DNA of 64,000 nucleotides, taken from NCBI GenBank assembly GCA_964428345.1, contig CAYRYD010000021.1:24457-88456 (forward strand), given 5' to 3'. This DNA comes from JABDMH01 sp964428345 (GTDB lineage: Bacteria; Bacteroidota; Bacteroidia; Chitinophagales; Saprospiraceae). The position numbers and the translations under genes are program-made. Shown piece by piece: positions 8,184 through 17,238 of the stretch. Under the pieces are notes generated by a model. It was not told the DNA's origin. It made no database searches and saw only the letters and a program-made list of their open reading frames with translations. The first letter of the stretch is position 1; each line of letters begins with the position of its first letter.

Positions 8184-10295
8184 TTACAAATTGTTGAGTT
8201 GTTGCCGGATGATCCCAGCCTTGCGCTGATCTCCTGTGGCAGTATAGAGGTCGAGTAGTTTTTGGTGGATGTTTCGGTCTTTCGGGTTCAATTGAAGTGC
8301 GCGGTTCAGGTATCGCTCCGCGTTGCTGAAATCATTCAGGTAAAAGTGTCCGGCACCCATGAGAAAATGGGCGGTCCAGTCGCCGGGATATAGTTTGAGA
8401 TAAGGAGTAACGAAACGGATGATCTCCGAGCCGTTTCGGAGTGCTGTGTAGGCGTGACCCAGATTTAGCCAGGCATTGAAATCTCTGGGATTATCCTGAT
8501 AGGCCTGCAGCAGCAGTGGTAACGCCGTTTGGATGTCTTTTTTTTGCAAGGCCTTTAATCCCAGATAATTATTCCTGTTATACCGTTTAATAACATAGGC
8601 AATCTCCTGGCCCTGGACATCAATTGAATGAATGGCATCCGGAGGGGGCATTGTCACTTTACGGACTTCCGGTGCGACGAACAAATTGGACATGACCGAG
8701 TAGTCCCAGTCGAGATTTCTGAGGTCCTTAAATCCGCTGTTCATAAACCGGATATTCAGCGCCAGGGTATCGTAATAGTGATTGAGTGCATGGGCATTGT
8801 TGCTGGCTATGATCAATTTTTTTCTCTCCGGTTCTTTCAGGGAAGCTTCATTATCGATCAGCCAGTCGACACCTTCTGATACGGCCAGCTGCTGGTAGTC
8901 ATCGTCGTACTTTTGGTAGGCGGATTGAAATCCACCAGCCAGTTCATTATAGTAGGCATACTGATAGGGATAGTTGCCCAATTGCCAAAACAACGTTTTC
9001 GCGGTCAATGTGATAAAGACAACAGCTCCGGCAATGTGAGGAATATTCTTTTTAAACGGAATGAACAAAGCCGTAAAAAGGCAACCAACCAGGACAACCA
9101 GTGTTGGATAAAAGAAAAGAACATGTCGCCAGCCATTATAGATCGGGGAATGGTTCCAGGTAATGTAGAGGATGGGGAAAACCACCGTGAATGCCAAAAA
9201 AATAAAATTACTGAGACCGGTTAACCGTACCAGCAATGGTGTAAATAGTGGCAACAGTAAAATACCCAGTAAAATGGTAAGGGGTAAGGTGATGAGGAGT
9301 GATTTTGCCAAATAATAGACTGGGATATCGGTGGAGTAAAGCATTTTTCCTTCAAAGAGCATTAAAATCCTAACCGGGAAATCAGAAGCCAGATTCAACG
9401 CCCTGATTAGATGGTCAAGAGGACTTTGAAAGAAATTGGGATAGCACAGTAGACCTGCAATGATTCCGGTCAAGGCAAGGACCATCGGCACCACCAGGAA
9501 TTTTATGCTTTCAGCCGGACTTCCTCTTAAAAGACTTTTCCGGAAAGTGCTTTCTGATAAGAATTTTACAGCCAGGAAGAAGCCCAGATAGGCTACCGTA
9601 AGTATGCCTCCGATCCGGATACTGGTGGCAACAGCGATACCCACAATAATACCTGCAACATTTGAGAAACAAATTTTGGGATATTTTTTGGCCGACCGGA
9701 TGATGAAGTAAATGACCATCATAAAACCCAGGGCAAAAGGGATATCCTTACTGTTGAAAAGCATATGTCCTGCAAATGTAGGAGAGGCTGCACCCAGCAC
9801 CAGGGTAGTGCATCCGGCCAGCCAGCCGGTCAGTTCGATCGAAAGCATACCCATCAGAAGGAGAATTGCTATTCCGCAGGTTGCTACCGTGAGATGCCGG
9901 ATTTTGTATTGATGTATTCCGGAAAAAATCCGGGACACCAGTGCGGCCGTCATTTCAAATCCAGCGCCGTAATATTTCTGAAGATTAAATTTCTTTCCAT
10001 ATACCGTGAGATCCGAATAGGAAGTGTCTTTTCCCATGCTGAGATAATAGTCGAGGGCTGTCTCACCATAGGAGGCATCAATCGGTTCATCTCCCGGAAT
10101 ACCAATGGTCAAACTGGCCGTGAGAATCAAGATCGAGATGAGGGAAAACAGAGACCAGAATGCCTTTTTAAATACCGGTAAATCAGCAGTGCTATGAATT
10201 TCGGATATCCTATGTTCATAGTCTGCCGGTTTATTAGTTTTCCGTTTAACAGGCTTATTTCCTTCAGATCTCCTTATCGATGTTTTGGGTTTCAC
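8184..10295 (-). CDS. membrane glycosyltransferase (GT39/ArnT-like) fused to C-terminal TPR repeats
   Basis: The N-terminal two thirds form a polytopic membrane protein with about ten hydrophobic segments. The first periplasmic loop carries GDEPIDASYG (about residues 68-77), resembling the acidic catalytic loop of polyprenyl-phosphate-dependent (GT-C) glycosyltransferases. The segment YAYYNELAGGFQSAY (about 450-465) also recurs in such proteins. Residues about 583-702 form three TPR units (NPRDFNAWLNLGHAY, LNPKDRNIHQKLLDLY). GT-C enzymes of this family transfer sugars from lipid carriers to lipid or protein acceptors. The acceptor is unknown, and the TPR part may bind a partner protein. Start codon is GTG; the protein has 703 residues. 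Confidence 0.8.
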   Translation of the reverse strand: MKPKTSIRRSEGNKPVKRKTNKPADYEHRISEIHSTADLPVFKKAFWSLFSLISILILTASLTIGIPGDEPIDASYGETALDYYLSMGKDTSYSDLTVYGKKFNLQKYYGAGFEMTAALVSRIFSGIHQYKIRHLTVATCGIAILLLMGMLSIELTGWLAGCTTLVLGAASPTFAGHMLFNSKDIPFALGFMMVIYFIIRSAKKYPKICFSNVAGIIVGIAVATSIRIGGILTVAYLGFFLAVKFLSESTFRKSLLRGSPAESIKFLVVPMVLALTGIIAGLLCYPNFFQSPLDHLIRALNLASDFPVRILMLFEGKMLYSTDIPVYYLAKSLLITLPLTILLGILLLPLFTPLLVRLTGLSNFIFLAFTVVFPILYITWNHSPIYNGWRHVLFFYPTLVVLVGCLFTALFIPFKKNIPHIAGAVVFITLTAKTLFWQLGNYPYQYAYYNELAGGFQSAYQKYDDDYQQLAVSEGVDWLIDNEASLKEPERKKLIIASNNAHALNHYYDTLALNIRFMNSGFKDLRNLDWDYSVMSNLFVAPEVRKVTMPPPDAIHSIDVQGQEIAYVIKRYNRNNYLGLKALQKKDIQTALPLLLQAYQDNPRDFNAWLNLGHAYTALRNGSEIIRFVTPYLKLYPGDWTAHFLMGAGHFYLNDFSNAERYLNRALQLNPKDRNIHQKLLDLYTATGDQRKAGIIRQQLNNL

Positions 10296-10441
10296 GGAAG
10301 AAATTTGATCTGGTTAGTTTAAAGATAGAAAATTTCCTCCTGAAGAATCATAGGACTTTTGTAGTTTAAATACGGACTTTAACGGAGCTCGGTTTTTAGA
10401 GATTTGCCGTAAGAGTAATTTCTTTTTTTCAATTGGTTGCC

Positions 10442-11671
10442 ATGAGGCTTGGATTGCTGTTTTTATTATTCATACTGCCGGTCACTGGTGCTTCCGAAAG
10501 GAAAGAAGGAGGTGAATGGGGATTTTACGGACACCGGCTCATCAACCGGATGGCGGTTTACACCCTTCCGCCAGAGATGTTGCTACTTTTTAAGCCCAAT
10601 ATCGAATTTATTGCCGAGCATGCGGTGGATCCCGACAAACGCCGGTATGCCAGTCTCTTTGAGGCCAGCCGGCACTATATGGATCTTGATCACTGGGGAC
10701 AACATCCCTACCATGATTTGCCCCGGGACCGCACCGAAGCCCAACTGAAATACTCCGATATTATCTGGTACAAGACACCGGAGGATAGTGTGGTTTTTTC
10801 CGGGACTGCCATCTGGAGGCGTTTTTACACCCCAGAGTCTACACCTGAAAATGAGGATGTGGTGACCTTTCTCAGCCATGATTTCCCCCGTTTTTTTCAA
10901 GAGAGTATTATGCCCCATTACTATGACGATACCTGGGAAGTCGATTGTAAAGAGTGGTCAGCCTGCCTGGGAGAACCGGAAGATTTTTCCTGTGACCGGG
11001 TGATCGTAATCGATGGTCTCAGTATACACGGCATCCTGCCCTATCATTTGATCCGCATGCAAAGGCAGATTACCCAGGCCTTTATCGAGGAGGATAAAGC
11101 AAGGATCATCCGGTTGTGTGCGGAGATGGGCCATTATCTTGGGGATGCCCATGTTCCACTTCATACGACCAGCAACTACAACGGGCAGTTGACCGGTCAG
11201 TTGGGGATCCATGCCTTCTGGGAGAGCCGGATACCTGAACTCTTTGCCGAGGAAAGCTATGATTTCTTTGTTGGTAAAGCTGTCTACATTTCCAATCCTG
11301 CGGAATTTTTCTGGAATACCGTTTTGGAAAGCAATGCATTGGTTGACAGTGTGTTGATGATTGAAAGACGGCTCCGCGCGGAGTTTCCTTCGGATCAGCA
11401 ATATTGTTTTGATGACCGGTTGGACGCGACGGTACGCACGCAATGCCGGGAGTACGCCCGGGCATACCAGCAGCAGATGAACGGAATGGTTGAGCAACGC
11501 ATGCGCCAGGCCGTCAGGGCGATCGGCAGTACCTGGTATTCGGCCTGGGTGGATGCCGGTCAGCCGGATTTTGGCAAAGATCTGACCTTTCAATACACCG
11601 ATAATCTGCCCGGTAGAGATACCATCAAAGCAGATCCTGTGAGTAGAACTACCATTAGAAGTCACGAGTAG
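10442..11671 (+). CDS. secreted zinc-dependent phospholipase C / S1-P1 nuclease-like protein
   Basis: From ATG 10442 the 409-residue protein has a signal peptide (MRLGLLFLLFILPVTGAS). Several His/Asp/Trp clusters recall the trinuclear zinc site of the phospholipase C/S1-P1 nuclease fold: WGFYGHRLINRMAVYTLP near the N-terminus, HYMDLDHWG (about residue 75), EMGHYLGDAHVPLHTTSN (about 230-247) and HAFWESRIPE (about 260). These enzymes hydrolyse phosphodiester bonds in lipids or nucleic acids outside the cytoplasm. Which substrate this one uses cannot be told. The TTG nine bases upstream is an alternative start. It stands alone, diverging from the glycosyltransferase gene. Confidence 0.8.
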   Translation: MRLGLLFLLFILPVTGASERKEGGEWGFYGHRLINRMAVYTLPPEMLLLFKPNIEFIAEHAVDPDKRRYASLFEASRHYMDLDHWGQHPYHDLPRDRTEAQLKYSDIIWYKTPEDSVVFSGTAIWRRFYTPESTPENEDVVTFLSHDFPRFFQESIMPHYYDDTWEVDCKEWSACLGEPEDFSCDRVIVIDGLSIHGILPYHLIRMQRQITQAFIEEDKARIIRLCAEMGHYLGDAHVPLHTTSNYNGQLTGQLGIHAFWESRIPELFAEESYDFFVGKAVYISNPAEFFWNTVLESNALVDSVLMIERRLRAEFPSDQQYCFDDRLDATVRTQCREYARAYQQQMNGMVEQRMRQAVRAIGSTWYSAWVDAGQPDFGKDLTFQYTDNLPGRDTIKADPVSRTTIRSHE

Positions 11672-11789
11672 TACCCCTGTATGATACCTATTCTTAAGCA
11701 AATACTGTTCTGAAACGCTGGTTTGAAACCTAAGGTTCAAAAGCTTATTCTCAGGTCTACTCTCCCGGGTTAACTACCTGATATAAGCA

Positions 11790-11811
11790 TACCGGCCATA
11801 TTTTGCCGGTA
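11790..11811. terminator. small perfect hairpin downstream of the phospholipase-like gene
   Basis: TACCGGC (11790-11796) and GCCGGTA (11805-11811) form a 7-bp perfect stem with an 8-base loop. There is no following run of T, so it is at best a weak terminator; it could also be a binding site upstream of the acetyl-CoA synthetase gene. Confidence 0.35.
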
Positions 11812-11919
11812 AACCAAGAAATCGTGAACCTGGCTAACCGTGATGATGTAAAAACCCGACAGATTATCTTAATTTAAGCGCCACTATTTTATTTCGCATT
11901 AAACAGAAAAATTCAATCA

Positions 11920-13827
11920 ATGACGCTACAGATTCAAAGCTTCAGTCAGTACAAAAAAGTTTATAAGGATAGCATCGAAAATCCGGAGAAATTTTGGGCA
12001 TCACAAGCCCGGACCTTTACCTGGATGAAGAAATGGGATAAAGTGCTCGAATGGGACTTTAAGAAACCGGATGTAAAATGGTTTATCGGCGGCAAACTCA
12101 ATATCACTGAAAACTGTTTGGACCGGCATCTGAAAACGAGAGGGAAGCAAATTGCCTTGATTTGGGAACCCAATGACCCCTCTGAACCCTACAAAAGCTA
12201 TACCTACCAGCAACTGTATGAAGAAGTTTGTCAGTGTGCCAATGCCATGAAAGCCAATGGTATAAAAAAGGGAGACCGGGTGTGTTTTTACATGCCGATG
12301 GTACCTGAACTGGCTATCGGCATCCTGGCATGTGCCCGTATCGGGGCGATTCATTCGGTGGTATTTGCCGGCTTTTCCGCTACTGCCCTCGCTGACCGGA
12401 TAAAGGACGCAACCTGTAAAATGGTGATGTGCTCCGATTACAATGCCAGGGGTGAGAAAAATATTGCCGTGAAAGATGTGGTGGACGAAGCGCTGACGAA
12501 GGGATGTACGAGCGTTGAAACCGTGTTGGTGCATAAAAATACCGGTGGTCCGGTGAAGATGAAAAAAGGTCGCGACAAATGGTTGCACGATGCAGTGAAA
12601 GGACAGAAAAAATCCTGTAAACCGGCCAAAATGGATTCGGAAGACGAGCTCTTTATATTGTATACCAGTGGATCGACCGGAAAACCCAAAGGTGTCGTCC
12701 ATACCTGCGGGGGGTATATGGTTTATACCTGTTTTACTTTCAGGAATGTCTTCCAGTATCAGAAAGGCGATATCTACTGGTGTACCGCTGATATTGGCTG
12801 GGTAACAGGACACAGCTATATTGTCTATGGTCCTCTACTCGCAGGAGCGACGACAATTATGTTTGCCGGTGTACCGACCTATCCTGATCCAGGACGTTTC
12901 TGGCATGTTTGTGAAAAACATCATGTCACTCAGTTTTATACCGCTCCCACCGCCATCCGAGCACTGATGGCCCAGGGTAACCAGTGGCCAAAACATTATG
13001 ATCTGTCTTCCATCAAAGTACTGGGTACGGTGGGTGAGCCAATTAATTCCGAAGCCTGGCATTGGTATGACAAGGAGATTGGTAAAGGCAAGGCGCCGAT
13101 CGTAGACACCTGGTGGCAAACCGAAACCGGCGGCATCCTGATTTCTCCATTGGCCGGACTGCACAAATTAAAACCGTGTTACGCTCAGTTACCGATGCCC
13201 GGAATACAACCCTGTCTGGTAGATGCCGAAGGCAAAGAAATTACGAAGAAGCAGGCTGAAGGCTTATTGTGTATCAAGTTTCCCTGGCCTTCCATAATCC
13301 GCACCACGTACGGTGACCATGAGCGATGCCGGCTGGAATATTTTGCCGCATTTGAAAATAAATACTTCACCGGCGATGGGGCCCGGCGGGATAAGGATGG
13401 ACATTACCGAATCATCGGACGGGTCGACGATGTAATCAATGTATCCGGTCACCGGATCGGAACAGCCGAGGTAGAGAATGCCATCAATGAACATCCACGG
13501 GTCATCGAGTCGGCAGTCGTGGGATATCCACACGACATCAAAGGACAGGGTATCTACGCTTATATCATTACGGATGGTGTCATCGGCGATACGGTTCGGT
13601 TCAAGCAGGAGATCCACGATGTGGTTAACCGGGTGATCGGGCCGATTGCCAAACCGGACAAACTGCAGATAGTGCCCGGCCTTCCCAAGACCCGTTCCGG
13701 TAAGATCATGAGACGTATCCTGAGAAAGGTTGCAGCCGGAGAAAGTGACAGTATCGGCGATGTATCGACCCTGCTCAATCCGGAAGTTGTGGGCGCTTTG
13801 AAGGAGGGTCAGGAGGAGGCTTTGTAA
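11920..13827 (+). CDS. acs: acetate--CoA ligase (acetyl-CoA synthetase)
   Basis: The enzyme makes acetyl-CoA from acetate, ATP and CoA via an acetyl-adenylate, and lets the cell grow on or scavenge acetate. The 635-residue protein has the AMP-forming P-loop YTSGSTGKPKGVVHT (about residues 247-261), the DTWWQTETGG motif of acetyl-CoA synthetases (about 395-404), YFTGDGARRDKDG (about 484-496) and the C-terminal lysine motif PKTRSGKIMRRILRK (about 590-604), whose Lys is the acetylation target in homologues. Length is typical. It is monocistronic, with a 248-bp upstream region and a convergent neighbour downstream. Confidence 0.96.
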   Translation: MTLQIQSFSQYKKVYKDSIENPEKFWASQARTFTWMKKWDKVLEWDFKKPDVKWFIGGKLNITENCLDRHLKTRGKQIALIWEPNDPSEPYKSYTYQQLYEEVCQCANAMKANGIKKGDRVCFYMPMVPELAIGILACARIGAIHSVVFAGFSATALADRIKDATCKMVMCSDYNARGEKNIAVKDVVDEALTKGCTSVETVLVHKNTGGPVKMKKGRDKWLHDAVKGQKKSCKPAKMDSEDELFILYTSGSTGKPKGVVHTCGGYMVYTCFTFRNVFQYQKGDIYWCTADIGWVTGHSYIVYGPLLAGATTIMFAGVPTYPDPGRFWHVCEKHHVTQFYTAPTAIRALMAQGNQWPKHYDLSSIKVLGTVGEPINSEAWHWYDKEIGKGKAPIVDTWWQTETGGILISPLAGLHKLKPCYAQLPMPGIQPCLVDAEGKEITKKQAEGLLCIKFPWPSIIRTTYGDHERCRLEYFAAFENKYFTGDGARRDKDGHYRIIGRVDDVINVSGHRIGTAEVENAINEHPRVIESAVVGYPHDIKGQGIYAYIITDGVIGDTVRFKQEIHDVVNRVIGPIAKPDKLQIVPGLPKTRSGKIMRRILRKVAAGESDSIGDVSTLLNPEVVGALKEGQEEAL

Positions 13828-13891
13828 GTCCTGTTGGCGATCCGGACCGGAACCTCTATGACCTGGAGATCTGGCCATTGTTGTGGAACTG

Positions 13892-14770
13892 TCACCGGCT
13901 TTCCAAGGTAAAATCGGCAATGACCGGCAGGTGATCTGAGAGATATTGGGTGGTGTCATTGGCAACGATCCTGGCATGGGTGACTGCATTTTTTAACGCT
14001 GCGTTGACAAAGATGTAATCGAGTCGCCGGAGGTCGCCGTGTTCACCTTCTTTTTCAATCAGGCCGGGGAAACTGCCGGTAAACACATAATCTGCCGGAC
14101 GTAACGAATATTCCAGATCGATGAAGCCGGCGTCGGTGACTTTTTGGATCACGCCATAGTCCAGCTGACCATTGTTCAGATTGTTGGCCTGATGCAGACT
14201 GTCCAGACTTCGGAAAAACACCTCTAATCTGCCGTGTGTATAATATGTGCTGTCTTGTGGTGAAAAGGTGTTGAAGTCGCCGGCCATTATTACCGGGCTT
14301 CCCTCCGGTAACTCGGATATATTCATCAGTATCCGGTCAATCTCCCTGTGCCGGAATTCCCAGTTGCTGGGATGTAAATGAATGACATAAAAGTATATAT
14401 TGTTGATCTTGACCCGGATCAATCCATGATGAAAGCCATCGAGGTATCGCTGCACATCTTCGATCGGATACCGGGAAGTGATGCCCGTTGGGAACCCATT
14501 TTCTTTCAATAAAACGGAATAAGGGTGTCCCCAGAATTGAGCATCTTCCGCCAGCTGGTCAGGAGTATATTCGTTCAATTCCTGCAGTGCCACGACGTCG
14601 GCCTGCTGGTTTTTCATCCACTGTAACCAGTTTGGTTTCCGTGCGGGAACCTTGGTAAAACCGTAGTAGACATTGTAGGTCAATACCCGGAAATTATCGT
14701 CTGTCGGAGTGGGGGTTTTACATGAACAAAGGAGAAGAAATGATGCGAAGAATGCGAATACTCTTTCCAT
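13892..14770 (-). CDS. endonuclease/exonuclease/phosphatase family lipoprotein
   Basis: The 292-residue protein begins with a lipoprotein signal (LLLCSC, lipobox cysteine at residue 15 or 17). The mature part has the family pattern: LTYNVYYGF (about 34-42), VVALQELNEY (about 60-69), VIHLHPSNW (about 130-138), MAGDFNTFSP (about 163-172) and the C-terminal SDHLPVIADF (about 278-287) with the catalytic His. These enzymes hydrolyse phosphodiester or phosphomonoester bonds using a divalent metal; the substrate may be DNA, phospholipid or a small metabolite. It is convergent with acs and probably membrane attached. A specific function is not assignable. Confidence 0.85.
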   Translation of the reverse strand: MERVFAFFASFLLLCSCKTPTPTDDNFRVLTYNVYYGFTKVPARKPNWLQWMKNQQADVVALQELNEYTPDQLAEDAQFWGHPYSVLLKENGFPTGITSRYPIEDVQRYLDGFHHGLIRVKINNIYFYVIHLHPSNWEFRHREIDRILMNISELPEGSPVIMAGDFNTFSPQDSTYYTHGRLEVFFRSLDSLHQANNLNNGQLDYGVIQKVTDAGFIDLEYSLRPADYVFTGSFPGLIEKEGEHGDLRRLDYIFVNAALKNAVTHARIVANDTTQYLSDHLPVIADFTLESR

Positions 14771-14949
14771 TGGAAATGATACGGGATTTGGTTCCGTGGG
14801 TTAAAAGTAAAAATTTTCAGGGGTTGAAATAACCGGCCAATGTAGGGCCAACCTTGTTTTCTGAATCAAGGGTATTTATAAAAATTGCTATTTACTATTC
14901 ACGGTTTTTCACCAGGGAGGCATTCTAAACTTTATACTGCAGTTCATAA

Positions 14950-15005
14950 ATCAGAGGGTGATCCCTTCCATTGAAGTTCCTGCAGGTGGGAAATCACCCT
15001 CTGAT
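14950..15005 (-). terminator. 13-bp perfect inverted repeat in the 3' region of the DinB-like gene
   Basis: ATCAGAGGGTGAT (14950-14962) pairs perfectly with ATCACCCTCTGAT (14993-15005). A further CCC/GGG pairing lies inside after a two-base bulge, leaving a loop of about 22 bases. It lies 43 bases after the DinB-like stop codon on the minus strand and could terminate that transcript or protect its 3' end. No clear U-tract follows, so the type is uncertain. Confidence 0.5.
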
Positions 15006-15048
15006 ATTCGTTTAACGGCCAGGTTACGCCAGGAGGTTCGAAATAGTT

Positions 15049-15561
15049 CTACTCGCTCCATGGAGGAGTAATACACATGGCTCTGGCGTAAGCGATCAGT
15101 TGACCTTTATGCTCACCGGTGTGTTCCATAATCAGTAAGAGTGTGGACAACCGGTTAAATTCACCAAAGGGCATTTCAACCTTGTCACCAAGGGTTCCGG
15201 TCTCTACCATGCTCATCTTGTCTTTTACAAATTGGTTTGAATCTTTAAGTAACTTGACAATGTTGTTTTTTCCGCTGGTTGAACCCAATGTCATCATGTC
15301 AACATTTTCGGGAAGTTCAAATCCGAGCTTGGTCATGAAAAAATAGTTGGCTTGCGCAACATGCAGAATGGCATCTTTCACAGATCGGACGCCATCTGAA
15401 GGACTCCAGTCGTATTTCTCCTCTGGAATGGCTTCTGCCAGGGACTCCATCTGACCGGACGCATAGGAAAACATACCCTGAATGCCGGATTGGGCGAGGT
15501 CGTCCTGAGCATGAAGCGTCAGACTTGCCAACAGTACAAAGCAAAGTAGTAAGGTTTTCAT
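15049..15561 (-). CDS. DinB-family (DinB_2) secreted protein
   Basis: The 170-residue protein has a signal peptide (LLLCFVLLASLTLHAQ, cleavage near residue 18) and the four-helix DinB fold. Candidate metal-binding histidines lie in ILHVAQANYFF (about residue 68) and in EHTGEHKGQLIAYARA (about 145-160), the usual positions of the three-His site. DinB proteins are putative metal-dependent enzymes related to thiol transferases; most have no known substrate. The exported form is common in Bacteroidota. It is probably monocistronic. Confidence 0.83.
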   Translation of the reverse strand: MKTLLLCFVLLASLTLHAQDDLAQSGIQGMFSYASGQMESLAEAIPEEKYDWSPSDGVRSVKDAILHVAQANYFFMTKLGFELPENVDMMTLGSTSGKNNIVKLLKDSNQFVKDKMSMVETGTLGDKVEMPFGEFNRLSTLLLIMEHTGEHKGQLIAYARAMCITPPWSE

Positions 15562-15710
15562 AGGATTGGAATTAATGATGAATAAATTAATACTACAAGG
15601 TAAGTGGTTTGGAGCAGATCTTCAACCGGTGATCCCATATTGTTTACTTTTTTAAGTTGCATGAAGATGGTGAAGGGAAAAAATTTTACATTACCCCTGA
15701 CTGCCACCAT

Positions 15711-16001
15711 TTATTTTGATCTTCTTGATCCTTTAAAGATTCCTCCACTAAATCCTCCGATTCCCAGCAGGAAGCCAAAGTCATACCAGCCTCCACTGTT
15801 GTTTACTGCATAAATGGCTACCTCATCCATGAAAAGAGAGAAAATAAAAGTCAACGGGGCAATAAATCCGTGTATCAGTCCAAATAAAAAACCCCTTGTT
15901 TCGTCCGGATTTACACAGGTTTCAATGTTTTCTGTCTGTGCACAGGAAGAAAAAATAAAGAGTAATAGCAGGAGCAGCATGGTTGAACGAATGATTTTCA
16001 T
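15711..16001 (-). CDS. small conserved-looking membrane lipoprotein, function unknown
   Basis: This 96-residue protein has a lipoprotein signal (LLLLLLFIFSSC, lipobox Cys at about residue 20), then one or two hydrophobic helices. The stretch GLIHGFIAPLTFIFSLF (about 42-58), followed by VNNSGGWYDFGFLLGIG (about 66-82), resembles a short family I recall from Bacteroidota genomes, where it is unnamed. Gly-rich membrane residues suggest a small envelope component. No enzyme motif is present. It lies on its own between the DinB-like and esterase genes, all on the minus strand, with 149- and 88-bp gaps. Confidence 0.7.
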   Translation of the reverse strand: MKIIRSTMLLLLLLFIFSSCAQTENIETCVNPDETRGFLFGLIHGFIAPLTFIFSLFMDEVAIYAVNNSGGWYDFGFLLGIGGFSGGIFKGSRRSK

Positions 16002-16089
16002 GGGTTGATTTTTTAATTTTTAATGCTTTTCAGTAATTCAGATTGAAATACTTTGGATTATTATCGGTTAGTTTATCCATCGTATTTAC

Positions 16090-17124
16090 TTATTTAAATG
16101 CCAGATTCTTATCGAAAAAAGGCAATAGCTCCTGTGCGATACGATGTGCAATTTTATTGACATGATCGCCCGGATAACTGTCATAAAAATGGTCGATTTT
16201 GTAGTTGTCCAATCGCTCATGGAGTTCCTTTGTGGCCGCGCTTATACCAAAATCCTGGTCACCGGCATCCATGCAGATGGCCTTGAGCTTTTTTAGATTG
16301 AAGATGTATTGATCAAGCACGGATAAAGTGGCATTGGCGGCATATCTATCTGCGACATGCGCATCGACGATTCCATCCCTGAAGGGCAGATCCAGATAAA
16401 GGGGTGCATGGTTGGGATTCGGTGACCAGGCCGCTGACCCGGCCAATGTTGCAGAGACAAAAAATGGCTGGTCAGCCAGTTGGTCCTTATTTGTTACTGC
16501 CTGTACATTCCTGATCAGACCCGGGTTTGGATTGATATTCTTCTCCATACAGCATGGGCTTAGCAAGTAAATGGAAGAAAAGACATCCGGATATTTCATG
16601 GCCAGCCGGATGGTGCCATATCCCCCCATGGAGTGCCCGGCCAGTCCACGACTTTCCCGGGTTGCCAGCGTACGATAATGCTGATCAATGTAGCTGACCA
16701 GTTCGCTGGTTACAAAAGTTTCCCAGTCACCTATGGTCACCGAAGTAGAGTACATGCTTCCCTTGAAACTATTATAGGCGTTGGGCATCACAACAATGAG
16801 CTCACGACACATGCCGGCCTGAATGACGGAGTCCACGATGGCCGGCAAATTGATCCAGTGCGGTTGAAAACCGAACCACAGATCATCCCGGTCGGTAAAT
16901 CCGTGAAGCATATAAAGCACCGGATAGCGGTCCTCAGTATTTACCTGGTATCCGGCAGGCAGGTAAACCGACACTTCCCGGTCAGGTGAGTCTCCGATCA
17001 GGTTGCCTTCCAGCGCCTTGCTGTGGATGGTGATCCGCTCTTTTGAACCAGCGAGATTCTGCGATTTTAAATCCGGCATTACCGGTATCAGGATCAAAAA
17101 GAAGAGGATGGTTAGATACTTCAT
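16090..17124 (-). CDS. secreted alpha/beta-hydrolase, esterase D/feruloyl-esterase-like (PF00756 type)
   Basis: The 344-residue protein (from ATG 17124; a TTG nine bases upstream is possible) has a signal peptide (YLTILFFLILIPVMPDL). Its hydrolase features are YPVLYMLHGFTDRDDLWF (oxyanion region, about 67-84), the nucleophile elbow GLAGHSMGGYG (about 158-168) and a late His in YPGDHVNKI (about 320). The same family includes feruloyl, acetyl-xylan and mycolyl esterases and S-formylglutathione hydrolase. It follows araA by about 114 bases on the same strand, so it may belong to the arabinose operon and release esterified arabinose side chains. That link is inference from position. Confidence 0.85.
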   Translation of the reverse strand: MKYLTILFFLILIPVMPDLKSQNLAGSKERITIHSKALEGNLIGDSPDREVSVYLPAGYQVNTEDRYPVLYMLHGFTDRDDLWFGFQPHWINLPAIVDSVIQAGMCRELIVVMPNAYNSFKGSMYSTSVTIGDWETFVTSELVSYIDQHYRTLATRESRGLAGHSMGGYGTIRLAMKYPDVFSSIYLLSPCCMEKNINPNPGLIRNVQAVTNKDQLADQPFFVSATLAGSAAWSPNPNHAPLYLDLPFRDGIVDAHVADRYAANATLSVLDQYIFNLKKLKAICMDAGDQDFGISAATKELHERLDNYKIDHFYDSYPGDHVNKIAHRIAQELLPFFDKNLAFK

Positions 17125-17197
17125 AGTTGACAAAATACGATTTTTCCCTCCGGTGAGTGGTTTGACCAGTAGAGCTCATGCAGATTGACTAGAAGAT

Positions 17198-17209
17198 CCA
17201 TCCGGATGG
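17198..17209. promoter_or_regulatory. 12-bp perfect palindrome between araA and the esterase gene
   Basis: CCATCCGGATGG is a perfect 12-bp palindrome in the 114-bp gap between araA and the esterase. It may be an operator or a small hairpin; no similar site was noticed upstream of araB, so a regulator site for the arabinose genes is unproven. Confidence 0.25.
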
Positions 17210-17238
17210 TGAATGCCTGATATTTCTCTGTTCCAGTT

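Noticed and set aside
10958..11740. 260-codon open frame on the minus strand inside the phospholipase-like gene
   Set aside because: It is antisense to a gene with a clear signal peptide and metal motifs and has no recognisable family.
12001..12813. 270-codon open frame on the minus strand inside acs
   Set aside because: It is fully antisense to the well-supported acetyl-CoA synthetase gene and has no protein-like motif; a shadow frame.
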